Both the position numbers and the translations under genes were made by a program. Shown one piece after another: positions 36,073-47,274 of a DNA stretch of 64,000 nucleotides (position 1 is its first letter; every line of letters starts with the position of its first letter). The stretch is taken from assembly GCA_051453625.1 (NCBI GenBank), contig JBOZIK010000001.1, positions 8,605,965-8,669,964 on the forward strand. The letters are read 5' to 3'. The stretch is from Welwitschia mirabilis (Eukaryota > Gnetophyta > Gnetopsida > Welwitschiales). Below the pieces are notes generated by a model. It did no database searches. It saw only the letters and a list, made by a program, of their open reading frames with translations, and was not told where the DNA came from.

Positions 36073-37319
36073 TGTTGTGATGTGAATTTATTCAATCTTT
36101 ACATCCTTAGGTGAAACTTATAAATCATAATACTTACAGAAAACACACACTTGTATAGATAGGAGCTAATTTGGATGTCGTAATTTGTTGAAGGAACTAG
36201 GTTAGAGGTTAGAGAATTGATTTTATAAAGTATTTTAATATTTTCTCTTCGAGTAAATGAAATTAACAATAATGTAAATGCAATGCAAGATGAATAATGG
36301 TAAAATGCAATGGATGAAATGCAACTATGATGAGTTCTATTTGGATTTTAATCCTCCTATCACAAGAATTAGTTCTTCTAACTCAGATTAATTAGGAAGA
36401 GTTTATCACTTATTCCTAACTAATATAAGCTCTAAGATATGCCAAATAGAATGCAAATATGAAATGAAACAAAGAAAATGCAATGTAAGATCTAAACTAA
36501 CAAAGTCAACCTTAACAAAGGTTGTTCTTATGATATAAATAAACTATGGAGTTGTCACTAAACCATAATAAACTTAAACCATAAGGGACATTTACATAAT
36601 AGTAGTGAAAAGAGTTTTTGAATTAATTATCACTTTAATATCCACTTACAACAAAGTAGAAGCACCTCAATGGAGGATACTCAATCCAAAACCAAGATAA
36701 TCTTCACTCTATAGCTAATGGATGAATCTCTTCTCCTTTAATCTTCCATCACAATAATATTTAGTACAAAAGATGGAAATGAAAGTGAAGGAAAGGGAGG
36801 GTATATATAGTTTTACATTAAAGTTTTAAAAGAAAAACCCTAGAAGTTAGAGAAGAAACCCTAGAAATCCATAGGGTTTGAATGACTCCATTATGAAGAT
36901 AGTTCTTTCTATCCATACAAAAATATGTGTCATCCTCAGTATCATGGGGATGAAAATGGAGACAATACTTGTAATCAAAAGGTATACCATTATCTTCACG
37001 CCTCATAATCAACTCCGTAGATTCAATTCATGTCAGTAGTACTATCATCCTACCTATCGTGGAGATGATTGAGGAGATGATAAACCTCTCTATCTTCTAG
37101 CTGAAAGAGAAATCCATCTTCTACATGGTTAATTTTTCCTTCAAGACATGAAGTATCAAAATAAGACTGAGATCCCTCCAAATATGCTAAAAATTCCATG
37201 TTTCAGTGAAGATTTTATTAATTCTCCATTATCATTAGAATTGAATCCAAACTTGTATAAATGTTCTACAAAAGTACTCAAAATAAACCATCAAATTCCT
37301 ATAAATTAGCATCATAACA
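36073..37319 (-). repeat. Family A 3' LTR (left copy)
   Basis: It starts TGTTGTGATGTGAATT and ends CATCATAACA. It aligns along its whole length with 46,042-47,274. It carries two copies of a CATCC...GGATG-type mini-hairpin motif (36,928-36,964 and 37,043-37,084). A short AAAACCCTAGAAGTTAG-like stretch near 36,834 resembles a plant transcript region, but no promoter could be fixed. Confidence 0.9.
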
Positions 37320-37891
37320 TAGCCTTCTAATTATCCTTATTAGTTCCTAACAAAGTAAGAAATGAACTATATTATGAGTCAAGTTAACTAAGATAACCAT
37401 CAACTAGAAAAATGTAATTTTGAGTTTAATTTTACCATGTAGAATAGACATTAGAGCCAATTAACTGACACAATACTGACAAATTCATAAGCCCCTTACT
37501 TAAGCATATTACAATAGAACAAATGAATGTCATACAAATACAAAAAAAATCATAAAATGTAATAATGATAGTTCAAAAAATGATAATGTATATGCATAAT
37601 TCAAGATAGTGATATTAAAAATAATATGTAAAATTAAGTAATGATAAATCAAAGATGATGCATACAAGTTCATTAATGTATTCTACAAGGGGTGAAGTAC
37701 AAACAATAATCATAACATTCTTTTCCCTTATTCAAGATGTTTTAGATGTTCTAAAACCTAGCTATAGGAAAGCTCTATGAGTGTGCTACTATTCTCTTGA
37801 TAGATAAAGTCCATGAAATTTTATTCAAGTAATATAAAATCATATCCAAATAACTCATCATAAATATGTCTCATGAAATCTCAAAAATGAT

Positions 37892-37991
37892 NNNNNNNNN
37901 NNNNNNNNNNNNNNNNNNNNNNNNNNNNNNNNNNNNNNNNNNNNNNNNNNNNNNNNNNNNNNNNNNNNNNNNNNNNNNNNNNNNNNNNNNN
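37892..37991. other. 100-N gap between duplicated contig ends
   Basis: The 58 bases at 37,834-37,891 recur at 37,992-38,049 with one visible difference, marking an unmerged contig overlap. Confidence 0.95.
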
Positions 37992-38372
37992 ATAAAATCA
38001 TACCCAAATAACTCATCATAAATATGTCTCATGAAATCTCAAAAATGATCCTTTTAAATTTAAAATTTTTGCTAAATATCTTAGAAGAAGCTCAAAAAGA
38101 TGTCTTGCTCCCTTCACAGGTAAAGTAAGATGTCCTAGATTGCACTAAAGTGAAAAGGATGATTGTCATCTTGTCTCTTATAGGAATGAAAGATGTGGGA
38201 CAACACTAATTAAATGAGATGTTAGAAAAGATATCAAAAATCATAAAAATTCTAAAAGTAGTCAAGCATTATAAAAGTAGTAGAAAATTAGGAAGAAGGT
38301 AAAAAGTAAAGAAGTATCCTAAAAACCATGATCATGGTAAAAGAAGACTGATGGGAACAGGGTGTAAAAGAG

Positions 38373-39268
38373 NNNNNNNNNNNNNNNNNNNNNNNNNNNN
38401 NNNNNNNNNNNNNNNNNNNNNNNNNNNNNNNNNNNNNNNNNNNNNNNNNNNNNNNNNNNNNNNNNNNNNNNNNNNNNNNNNNNNNNNNNNNNNNNNNNNN
38501 NNNNNNNNNNNNNNNNNNNNNNNNNNNNNNNNNNNNNNNNNNNNNNNNNNNNNNNNNNNNNNNNNNNNNNNNNNNNNNNNNNNNNNNNNNNNNNNNNNNN
38601 NNNNNNNNNNNNNNNNNNNNNNNNNNNNNNNNNNNNNNNNNNNNNNNNNNNNNNNNNNNNNNNNNNNNNNNNNNNNNNNNNNNNNNNNNNNNNNNNNNNN
38701 NNNNNNNNNNNNNNNNNNNNNNNNNNNNNNNNNNNNNNNNNNNNNNNNNNNNNNNNNNNNNNNNNNNNNNNNNNNNNNNNNNNNNNNNNNNNNNNNNNNN
38801 NNNNNNNNNNNNNNNNNNNNNNNNNNNNNNNNNNNNNNNNNNNNNNNNNNNNNNNNNNNNNNNNNNNNNNNNNNNNNNNNNNNNNNNNNNNNNNNNNNNN
38901 NNNNNNNNNNNNNNNNNNNNNNNNNNNNNNNNNNNNNNNNNNNNNNNNNNNNNNNNNNNNNNNNNNNNNNNNNNNNNNNNNNNNNNNNNNNNNNNNNNNN
39001 NNNNNNNNNNNNNNNNNNNNNNNNNNNNNNNNNNNNNNNNNNNNNNNNNNNNNNNNNNNNNNNNNNNNNNNNNNNNNNNNNNNNNNNNNNNNNNNNNNNN
39101 NNNNNNNNNNNNNNNNNNNNNNNNNNNNNNNNNNNNNNNNNNNNNNNNNNNNNNNNNNNNNNNNNNNNNNNNNNNNNNNNNNNNNNNNNNNNNNNNNNNN
39201 NNNNNNNNNNNNNNNNNNNNNNNNNNNNNNNNNNNNNNNNNNNNNNNNNNNNNNNNNNNNNNNNNNNN
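38373..39268. other. Assembly gap (896 N)
   Basis: The run is all N, with no overlap between its flanks. Confidence 0.99.
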
Positions 39269-39410
39269 TGGCAAATAATAAATGATGAGATCAAAGGCTA
39301 TTTAAACATGAACCCACTAGCTCATACATCAAGACAATATCAGAGTATAAAAAATTAGAATGATCATGTTAAAGTACTATATGCAAAATAAGTCTAGAAA
39401 ATAAACAATA

Positions 39411-39425
39411 CCTCTAATGATACCA
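39411..39425 (-). other. Possible initiator-Met primer binding site of a nested element
   Basis: The minus strand reads TGGTATCATTAGAGG, an approximate match to TGGTATCAGAGC with two extra bases. The adjoining less AT-rich stretch at 39,425-39,620 would be LTR. The partner LTR may be hidden in the N gap to the left. Confidence 0.35.
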
Positions 39426-39696
39426 GGGACATCACGGATCCCATAGTTTCTAAATAAAAATTATTTAATCATAATAAGGGAATGCAACCACTATCAAATG
39501 AGTAAGAACCTATACAACATCGCCAACTGACCCCCCAGTGGAGTTCCCATAGCTACCATATTGCACTGCCAAAGGCCTCTCTTAAGAAAATTTACCCTGG
39601 TGCACTTACAATAAGACATCATGATGACTATGGTTTTGGCTCAGATACAAAATATTATGATCATTATTTATCTTTTTTTTAAGTGATTCCACATGA

Positions 39697-39857
39697 CCAA
39701 GTACTTGTAAAGATAAAAGTGAAGTAATGGGCTGATAAATAAGTAAGAGCATGTAAAGACAACTAGATACTCACACCAAGTACTTGTAAGGATAAAAGTG
39801 AAGTAATGGAATCATAAATAAGTAAGAGCATGTAAAGACAACTAGATACTCACACCA
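39697..39857. repeat. Tandem duplication, unit 79 bp
   Basis: CCAAGTACTTGTAA starts at 39,697 and again at 39,776. Most of the unit is identical, including GTAAGAGCATGTAAAGACAA. The differences are clustered around ATGGGCTG versus ATGGAATC. Confidence 0.85.
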
Positions 39858-40129
39858 TCAAAAGAGAACGAAAGAGCCAAGGCATCTTCTTTCTAAATAA
39901 ATTCATAGATATACGAATGTCTTAAAATTGGGTGAATCCAATTTTATCATTTTAAAATTCTTAAGTAAAAGATTACTAATCATAATAACTTTATAAAGTA
40001 ATACATAAGTGAAGTTAAAGATGTTCAAGTGATAGCATGATGTCTACCTAAGGAATTAGTTAAGAAGAAATTTAGACAATGATAGGAGAAAGGTCCTTCT
40101 CATTGAGAGGGGCTTTCAAAAGATAATTG

Positions 40130-41250
40130 TTTTTATCATATTCAAGGTTTCATCAGCAGATGACTCATAAATTTTTAAACTTTGTCCACTAAATTTTTTA
40201 ATTTCCCTAGTGTTTGGATTGAAAATTTCAATTAAGCCATTAGAATGAACTTTTTTCTATAAGATTAGAATCTAACCATTTAGAGGTTAACTTATTTATA
40301 AAAGGTGTACTTAGATATTATATAAAAGGATAAGTTTACTATGTTTAAATTGCTTATGAATAATCTTTTTATCATGTTTGAACTTGGCTTAGGCTTTATG
40401 AATGAGTTGACAATGTATAGCACTAATATAATTTTCATCTAAATGTTCAAGTTAGACTAAGAAAGTCTTAAGATTTTCATTCAAGTTTATAATGTTAAAT
40501 TGATAGGTGAATCGATAGGAGTTATAACAAACATTAACTGGCAAGATACAAACCTTCTTATATACAAGTTTATATAGTGAAAACCCTAGATAGTTTCACC
40601 AAATTATATGGTAAGCCTAAATAATATCATTAAGTTTAGGAAACCAAGTTTTCTTATTAATATAGACTAATTTTTGGAACATATTTTTAATTTCTTTATT
40701 CACAATTTTGGCATGGTCATTAGTTTGTAAATGATAAGCACATGTAATTCTATATTCAATTCCAATGGATAAAATACGTTTTTAAAAAATTTTATTAATA
40801 AAATGGGTTATTTTATCACTAATGATGGTTTTAAAAAAACCAAAGCGTTGAAAGATATGAGTTTGGACAAAAATTGTAAACAATTTTGGCATCATTTCTA
40901 GTAGTAGAAATAGCTTCGACTCATTTGGTAACATAATCAACAGAAATTAGGATGTACCTTTTATCATGAGAAGGTGGTTTAATAGGACCTATAAAGTCAA
41001 TCCCTAAATAATAAAAAGGTTCACATTTAAGCATAGGTTTAAGAGGCATATCTTGAAAATGAGTTAGGCTACCATGAAATCAACAAGTATTTCACCTTCT
41101 AGTAAAGTCAAAATAGTCTTTAAAAAGGGTAGGTCAATAAAAACTAGAATGAAGAATTTTCATTATAGTAATTTAGCCACTAAAGTCTTTTCTACATACC
41201 TATCCATGGTAAGTATTAAATATTTCTAAGCTTTTCCATTTAAGCACACA
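40130..41250 (-). pseudogene. Family A integrase, degraded
   Basis: Read on the minus strand, the N-terminal zinc-binding part (about 41,080-41,210) shows KILHSSFY.PTLFKD, matching the Athila pattern KVLQSGFYWPTLFKD. The catalytic core near 40,800-40,880 reads HIFQRFGFFKTIISDKITHF, as in gypsy integrases where IISDxGTHF holds an active-site Asp. Then comes a decayed counterpart of AYHPQTNGQ. The C-terminal part near 40,140-40,240 reads GLIEIFNPNTREIKKFSG, like the GAVEIxNPxTGxxFKVNG region. The enzyme joins element DNA to the host chromosome. Several stops and frameshifts make it inactive. Confidence 0.75.
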
Positions 41251-41459
41251 TTTATGCATGATTTAATATTTGCGTCTTTTATTAAAATGGGGTTCATTTC
41301 ATTCATAGTCACTGATCCTATGAAGAAAATATTTTCATTAGTTATGATTCCAATGCTAATACTTTTTTTTTATGGTAATAAGGTAGTTCGCAATATCAAC
41401 ATACTAGTGAGTAGAATGAGTGGAAGAGATGGCATCAAATTATGCAATAGCAAATAGTT

Positions 41460-41950
41460 ATTCATCTAGGAAGGAGTCATTTATGAAAAGTTTATCATGA
41501 GAACAAGAAATTCGAGATAAATGATCTGCAATGCTATTATTTTTTTCAACCTTATTAATGATGGTAAGATTAAATTATTACATGAGAAGGATTCACCTAA
41601 TAAGTTTGACACTAGAATATTTCTTAATTATAAAATAGCATATGGTTACATGATCTGTGTAAACATTAATATGGAAGTTAAGAACATAGTGTCTAAGATG
41701 ATGAAGACAAACGATGATGGCAAGCATTTCCATTTTAGTAGTAGTTTATTTGGATTGGGCTTTAGACAAATTTTTACTATGATAGGATATGTATTTAAAA
41801 TCATTTTCATAATTTTGACCAAGAACCCCACCCACAGTAATGTTTCTTACATCACACATGAGTTTAAAATCTTTAGTTCAATTAGAATCCATGATAATAG
41901 GTTTAGAAGAAATGTTTTCCTTAAGTGTATCAAATACAAGTTAACATGAA
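41460..41950 (-). pseudogene. Family A RNase H, degraded
   Basis: The minus strand reads CDVRNITVGGVLGQ near 41,820-41,865, the counterpart of CDASDYAVGAVLGQ that opens gypsy RNase H. The motif SYHSKNLSKAQ follows, and EKNNSIADHLSRI near 41,508-41,570 matches the end of the domain (ENVVADHLSRL). The catalytic Asp of CDAS is represented by CDV, with the Asp kept. Stops occur between these motifs. RNase H degrades the RNA strand of the replication hybrid. Confidence 0.75.
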
Positions 41951-41974
41951 TCATGCTAATCAAATTTTTAGCAT

Positions 41975-42740
41975 CTTTTTTGAGTAATAAGGAAAGGAAT
42001 TTATAGACCTTGGCATAATCATAAATAAAACAATGATAGAAACTATCATAACCAAGGAATGATCTAACTTGTTTGATATTGATTGGAGGAATAAGATTTT
42101 TAATGATACCAACTTTTATGGAGTTCATCCTAATCCCTTTCTTAGAAATATGGTGATCTAAAACAATTCCATTATTAACAAGGAGAAAACACTTTTCCCA
42201 TCTCAAATGTAGATAACTTTATATACATTGATCCAATACTTTCTCTAATCTCTCTATGATTTATTCCAAAGTTTCATAAAAGATGGAAAAACTATTTATA
42301 AATATTTTAATAGAATCCTCTATTATGTTAGAAAAGATCCCTATCATTACTTGTTAAAAAGTCCTAGGGGCATTGCAAAGTTTAAAAGACATTCATCTAA
42401 AGGAAAATGTTCCAAAGGATGAGGTAAAAGTTATTTTTTCTTGATCTTCACTTGCTATGCAAACCTTATTATGATCATTATACCCATCAAGAAAATAATA
42501 GTAGGCATGACCTTGGATTTTATTAAGCACTTAATCAAGAAAGGATAAAGGACAATCATCCTTTTAGTGACATAATTAAGTTTTCTAAAATTAATGCACA
42601 TTCTCTATTTCCCACCCTTTTTTGAAACTACTATCAAAGGGCTAATCCACTCACTATTAGATATAGCATAGATGATCTCAAAATTCATAATTTTATAAAT
42701 TTCATCTTTAAATACATACTTGAGGAGTAGGTTGAGCCTT
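41975..42740 (-). pseudogene. Family A reverse transcriptase, catalytically dead
   Basis: Minus-strand reading follows the family from ISNSEWISPLIVVSKKG (near 42,640) through GHAYYYFLDGYNDHNKV, EDQEKITFTSSFGTFSF and LCNAP to WEKCFLLVNNGIVLDHHISK. It continues into KQVRSFLGYDSFYHCFI near 42,030-42,090. The active-site motif, normally FMDDF, reads FINSF at 42,288-42,302, so both catalytic aspartates are lost. Several stops are present. The first Asp motif (FLDGY) is intact. This is the polymerase that copies element RNA to DNA. Confidence 0.85.
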
Positions 42741-43307
42741 ATTTGGGGTTATCTAATAGGTTTAGCATTATCTTTAAGGTCAATTTTGTGTTGGACTATG
42801 GAAAGAGGAATGAAAACTAAGTCTTTATGGATCCAAGAAAAAGCATCTTCTTTAGATGTCATAAGGAAGATCAATTTGGATTATTTTTAAAGAGTAAGAA
42901 GATAACTTATTATGAAAGGTTTCTTCATATGTTTAAATAGAAAAATATATTTTAGACATTTGGACAACTCCTTCAGTTATAAGTTAGAATTTTCACTTGT
43001 TGTCTTATCTGTTGTGGGGATAATAGACATTAGATGATACTCTTCAAAAAATATTTCTATTAAATAAACATGTTAGCTTTTTCTTAGTTGAAATATTCCT
43101 CATTCTCATACTTAAGATAGTGTATTTTAGTCAGGTCATCATATAAAATTAGTTCATATAGCATTATTAATCTCTCCTCAATTAGGTGATGTTGTAAAAA
43201 TAAGGTTGGTTTAAGTTCTTCTTATAAGTTAAACTTATCTCCTATTTCATTTTTAATTACATCAAAAAATCAAATGATAAACTTCTTATTTCCTATATGA
43301 CATTCCA
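42741..43307 (-). mobile_element. Linker between reverse transcriptase and protease of family A
   Basis: No domain can be followed here. In related elements this region is variable and acidic, which fits the lack of recognisable motifs. Many stops occur. Confidence 0.5.
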
Positions 43308-43650
43308 TTATTCTATTCGTGCATCAATGATATAGTAGACAAATTCACAAAATGCTGTTCCTAAGAATAGTGGATAATATTCATCATGTTCTATCTCAAT
43401 GATGACTACATTAATGGGGTAAAAATATTCCTCTATTTGGATGACTAGGTCCTTTATAATTCCTAAGGTTTTCTTTATTGAGGTATCAACCAATTTCAAG
43501 ATGACTCATGTAGGTTCTATTCTATTTTCCAACCTAAATCTTTTACATATGTGAAGCGGTATAATGTTTACACTAGCTTCTATATCAATTAAAGCTTTTT
43601 GAATTCTTTTGTTTCCTTCTAAGGTGACATTCATGTCTCTGAATTTAAAA
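43308..43650 (-). pseudogene. Family A aspartic protease, one in-frame stop, changed active site
   Basis: Reading on the minus strand gives ALIDIEASVNIIPLHICK, then RIEPT, a TGA, and then LVDTSIKKTLGIIKDL and EHDEYYPLFLG in the same frame. This follows the Athila pattern ALIDLGASVNLLP..., QLADRS...GIIEDVLVKVD and PLILGRPF. The only break after the gap is the TGA near 43,503. The glycine after the catalytic Asp (DLGA) is Glu here. The protease would cut the Gag-Pol polyprotein. The upstream part is hidden by the N gap at 43,662-43,920. Confidence 0.75.
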
Positions 43651-43661
43651 CACTTTTTCAT

Positions 43662-43920
43662 NNNNNNNNNNNNNNNNNNNNNNNNNNNNNNNNNNNNNNN
43701 NNNNNNNNNNNNNNNNNNNNNNNNNNNNNNNNNNNNNNNNNNNNNNNNNNNNNNNNNNNNNNNNNNNNNNNNNNNNNNNNNNNNNNNNNNNNNNNNNNNN
43801 NNNNNNNNNNNNNNNNNNNNNNNNNNNNNNNNNNNNNNNNNNNNNNNNNNNNNNNNNNNNNNNNNNNNNNNNNNNNNNNNNNNNNNNNNNNNNNNNNNNN
43901 NNNNNNNNNNNNNNNNNNNN
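43662..43920. other. Assembly gap (259 N) in the gag-protease linker
   Basis: The run is all N. It lies within a minus-strand reading that is open on both sides, so the missing piece is probably coding remnant. Confidence 0.99.
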
Positions 43921-44424
43921 TTATCATGTGATGTTAATGGGAAGTTATATGAGTTCAAAATCTCTATATCATGTTCTTCATTACTTTTTTTCATTATTTT
44001 TAGAATTTTAGACCTTATGGGTAAGAGGTGTTGTATCATTTTCACATCTTGTTACTGACTTCAAATATCTTTTGACTTCATTTGGATTGGTTAAAGGTTA
44101 AAATGCAAGAGACACTTGTGATTTTTGATTGGAAAGCATAGTTTATTGAAGTACATTCACTAAGTATTCAATATTATTGTTAGTCTTTTCTTGCATATTT
44201 TTCAATTCTTTTATGGAATCTCTAAGTGGATCATTTTGATTTGGTTGAAAATTGAGGTTATTTAGTTGAAAGCTTGAATTTCTAAATCTATTCTAAAAAC
44301 ATTTTTATTGTTATTGTCGACCTAATATTTGTTGATGTTTTGGTTGACTTTTAAAGTTAGGTATTCTTTGGTTGAATGCACATACCTCCTCAAACATCAT
44401 TTCTTTATAAGTTGGTAACAAGAC

Positions 44425-44466
44425 ACATTCTTTAGTTGAATGACTGTTATCTTTACAAATATCACA
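44425..44466 (-). pseudogene. Gag zinc knuckle of family A, intact motif
   Basis: The minus strand reads CDICKDNSHSTKEC, a perfect CX2CX4HX4C nucleic-acid-binding knuckle, followed by LLPTYKEMM. It belongs to the nucleocapsid part of gag and would bind element RNA. All four metal ligands are preserved although surrounding gag has stops. Confidence 0.85.
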
Positions 44467-44639
44467 TGTTGAAGTTGTGTTTTCATCTTTTACTACTTTT
44501 CATTAACTATCATTTGAGTGTACTTCTCTAAAGTGGTATTGAAATCATTAATTAAGTTTATTAAGTTACCTTTCTCTTCTTCCTTATCATGTTTTACTTC
44601 TTTCAAATATTTTATGATTTGGCCTACAGTTTAACTTTC

Positions 44640-45200
44640 CTTAGTGGATTTTGGCCAAGTTTGACTTATCTCTACTAGAGTTTCCAATGCATTCCATACA
44701 TTCTCTAAGACTAAGTTCATCAAGTTTCCATCATAAGAAAATTCTACAAGTTGTTTAGTTTGACTAGTTAATCCATTGTAGAAATAATTTATCAATTCTT
44801 CTTTATATAATTTATTAACAGAATTGTAGTGAATAGCTATAATAAAATGCTCATAAGTTATGGCATAGTTCTTGTGAGTTCTAATTGAAATTTGGTAACC
44901 TTCTTTCTTATTTTTCTTATGGTACTTTCATTCAAAAATCGTTTAATAAAAACTTCTTGCAGTTGACATCATGATTTAAAACTCTAGTATGGAATGGTTT
45001 TAAGCCAAAGTTTTGCCTTTCCTCTAAGTATGAATGGAAAGATAATCATGTAAGTATGATTACTAATGCATTTCTTCCCATTTCTTGAGGTAAGTACAAG
45101 TTGTTCAATGATGGCTAGATGTTAGAAAGGGTCTTCCTTAGGTTTCCCTGAAAATGTTGGATAGGCACTCAAGTTTCTTAATTCTATATCATCATTGATA
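44640..45200 (-). pseudogene. Family A gag (retrotransposon gag domain), degraded
   Basis: Minus-strand reading shows YPTFSGKPKEDPF, then IIFPFILRGKAKLWLKTI near 45,015-45,060, then VFIKRFLNESTIRKIRKKV, and later INYFYNGLTSQTKQLVE. These are the ordered landmarks of the Athila gag domain: FSGxPxEDP, (R)LFPFSLRDxAKxWL, FLxKFFP and FYxGL. In the family it forms the virus-like particle. Stops interrupt the frame. Confidence 0.8.
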
Positions 45201-46024
45201 GATAAATCAAAAGAATTTTGGATTTCACATTTTTCTATTAGCAATTAAATCTCTAAGTATAACATTTACATTTGAAGTCGAAGTTCTTATCATGATCAAC
45301 ATAATAGACAAAGCAACTTATTTTTGTTTTTGTAGGTATTTCAACATAGATGAAGAAGAAATAACACAATCTATTTCTAAGCTATTATTTTCACAATTTT
45401 CTTTTGCAAAATTTAACTCTAAAAGAATAAAAGTAGAAAAATCCTCTTCTTCAATTCTTGAAATTTGCGTACCTACAATGTGCATACCTAGATTTTTATT
45501 GAAGTTCAATAATATTTCTATAATATTTTCTTTAATCAAGTTTTGTTCTCTCTGACATTTCATCTTTCTACTATAATTCACCATATTCCTACATACTTTA
45601 GATAGCAAACAAAGCCAAAATCAAAAACAACTGAAAGTCATCCAACTGGTCATGGGGATGATAGAAGAATGACAATTACAATAGTAGAAAATTGAAATGA
45701 AAGAAAAATTATCATAATTAAACAAATAGACTATCATTCATCTTGTTGTAAGGATGATAAATAAGATGACATTATTTTTATTACTGCTACTAACAGAAAG
45801 AAAATTTATGAAAAAATAAAAGAAATTTAAACTATAATTTCTAGGGTCATGGAAACGACAGAAAGAATGACAATAAATTTTTAAACTATAGAAAATAAAA
45901 ATTGCTAAGATAAACCTACTAAACTATAGTAAAAATATATTACTATTTTAAATAAACAACTTAAACTAAAATTTAAGGTACTTATCTAGATAGTGACAAT
46001 CCTCTAGCTGCTTGCAGCCTTTCA
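45201..46024 (-). mobile_element. Family A 5' leader with hairpin motifs
   Basis: A minus-strand 96-codon reading (45,318-45,608) is charged and has no recognised domain. It could be the N-terminus of gag or an upstream ORF. Three copies of the CATC...GATGA motif lie at 45,638-45,674, 45,734-45,770 and 45,841-45,872. The stretch 45,873-46,024 is featureless and AT-rich. Confidence 0.5.
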
Positions 46025-46041
46025 TAGCAACGACCCCAAAA
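46025..46041 (-). other. Primer binding site of family A element
   Basis: The minus strand reads TTTTGGGGTCGTTGCTA, directly after the LTR end ...AACA. It resembles the TTTTGGCGCCGTTGCCGGGG site next to Athila LTRs, with C-to-T type changes. The assignment to a specific tRNA (Asp is usual in Athila) is an inference. Confidence 0.65.
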
Positions 46042-47274
46042 TGTTACGATGTGAATTTATGTAATCTTTAAGTCCTTAGGAAAAATGTATAAATCATAAT
46101 ACTTACAGAAAATACACACTATTATAAATAAGAGTTAACCCAAATGTCAGAATCTATTGAAGGAACTAGGCTAGAAGTTAGAGAATTGATTTACAAAGTA
46201 TTTTAATATTTTCTATTTTAGTAAATCAAAGTAAACAACAATGAAAATGCAATGCAAGCTGGATGATGATGAAATAAAATGAATGAAATGTAAGCATGAT
46301 GAGTTCTATTTGTATTCCAATCCTCCTGTCATAAGAATTAGTTCTTATAACTCAAATCAATTACAAAGATTTTATCACTTATTCCTAACTAACATAAACT
46401 ATAAGATATGCTAAACAAAATGCAAATATGAAATGGACTAAAGAAAATGCAATGCAAGATCTAAACTAACAAATTTAATGTTAATAAAGTTTGTCCTTAT
46501 GATCTAAATAAACTATGAATTTATCACTAAACCATAATCAAATTAAATCATAAGGGACATTTACACAATAGTAGTGAAAAAAGTTCTTAAATTAATCATC
46601 AATTTAACATTCACTTACAAAAACGTAGTAGCACCTCAATTAAGGATAATTAGCTTAACACCAATGTCATCTTCTCTTTGTAGCTAAGGGATGAATGTCG
46701 TATCCTTCAACCTTCCGTCATAAGAATATTTGATACAAAAGATGGAAATGGAAGTAAAGGAAAGAGAGGGTATTTATAGTTTTACGTTAAAGTTTTAGAA
46801 GCACAATCCTAAAAGTCATAGAAGAAATCCTAGCAACCCACATGAGTTACATGACCCCTTACAAAGATAATTATTTTCATCCATACAAAAATAGGTGTCA
46901 TCTTGAGTATCATAGAAATCATACTCCTATGCAAAAGATGACCCATTAGCTTCAGGCCCTACATTCAACTTTGCAAATTCAATCTATGTCAGTAGAGCTA
47001 TCATCTTGCTATCGTGGGAATAACAAAAGGGATGACAAACCTATTTATCTTCTATCTCAAATGGAAATGAGTTTTCTACATGGTTAATCTTTCCTTCAAA
47101 TCATGAAGTATCAAAATAAGCTTGAGATTCCTCCAGATATGCTAAAAATTGCATGTTTTAGTGAACATCTTATCAATTCTCCATAATCATCAGAATTGCA
47201 TCCAAACCTATATAAATGTCCTACAAAAGTACTCAAAATACACCATCAAAATCCTACAAATTGGCATCGCAACA
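46042..47274 (-). repeat. Family A 5' LTR (right copy)
   Basis: It starts TGTTACGATG and ends CATCGCAACA, so the termini are near-perfect inverted repeats. It aligns with 36,073-37,319. Two hairpin motifs lie at 46,896-46,930 and 46,999-47,040. Confidence 0.9.

Larger units (their letters stand above)
37320..40129 (-). mobile_element. Family A 3' region between LTR and integrase, with possible foreign LTR
   Basis: This holds 996 N and no recognisable ORF, and no envelope-like protein can be seen. CCTCTAATGATACCA at 39,411-39,425 resembles an inverted initiator-Met primer binding site, followed by GGGACATCACGGATCCC, which looks like an LTR start. A second retrotransposon fragment may therefore be nested here. 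A 79-bp tandem duplication lies at 39,697-39,857. Confidence 0.5.
36073..47274 (-). mobile_element. Athila-like Ty3/gypsy retrotransposon (family A), nearly complete, inactive
   Basis: The element is bounded by two direct LTRs of 1247 and 1233 bp with TGTT...AACA termini. On the minus strand the order is 5' LTR, primer binding site, leader, gag, protease, reverse transcriptase, RNase H, integrase, 3' region, 3' LTR. That is the order of Ty3/gypsy, and the protein motifs fit the Athila lineage. Flanking 5-mers TACAA (left) and TGTAA (right) may be a diverged target duplication. LTR divergence is clearly visible by eye, and every coding domain carries stops, so the insertion is old and dead. 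Three N gaps lie inside. Confidence 0.85.

Noticed and set aside
41521-41949. Plus-strand 142-codon ORF
   Set aside because: It is the longest clean ORF by length, but it is antisense to family A RNase H, whose motifs CDV...GGVLGQ and IADHLSRI are read on the minus strand. Its own translation has no recognisable features.
45292-45555. Plus-strand 87-codon ORF
   Set aside because: It overlaps antisense with the minus-strand leader reading of family A and shows no motif. The minus strand is the element's coding strand.
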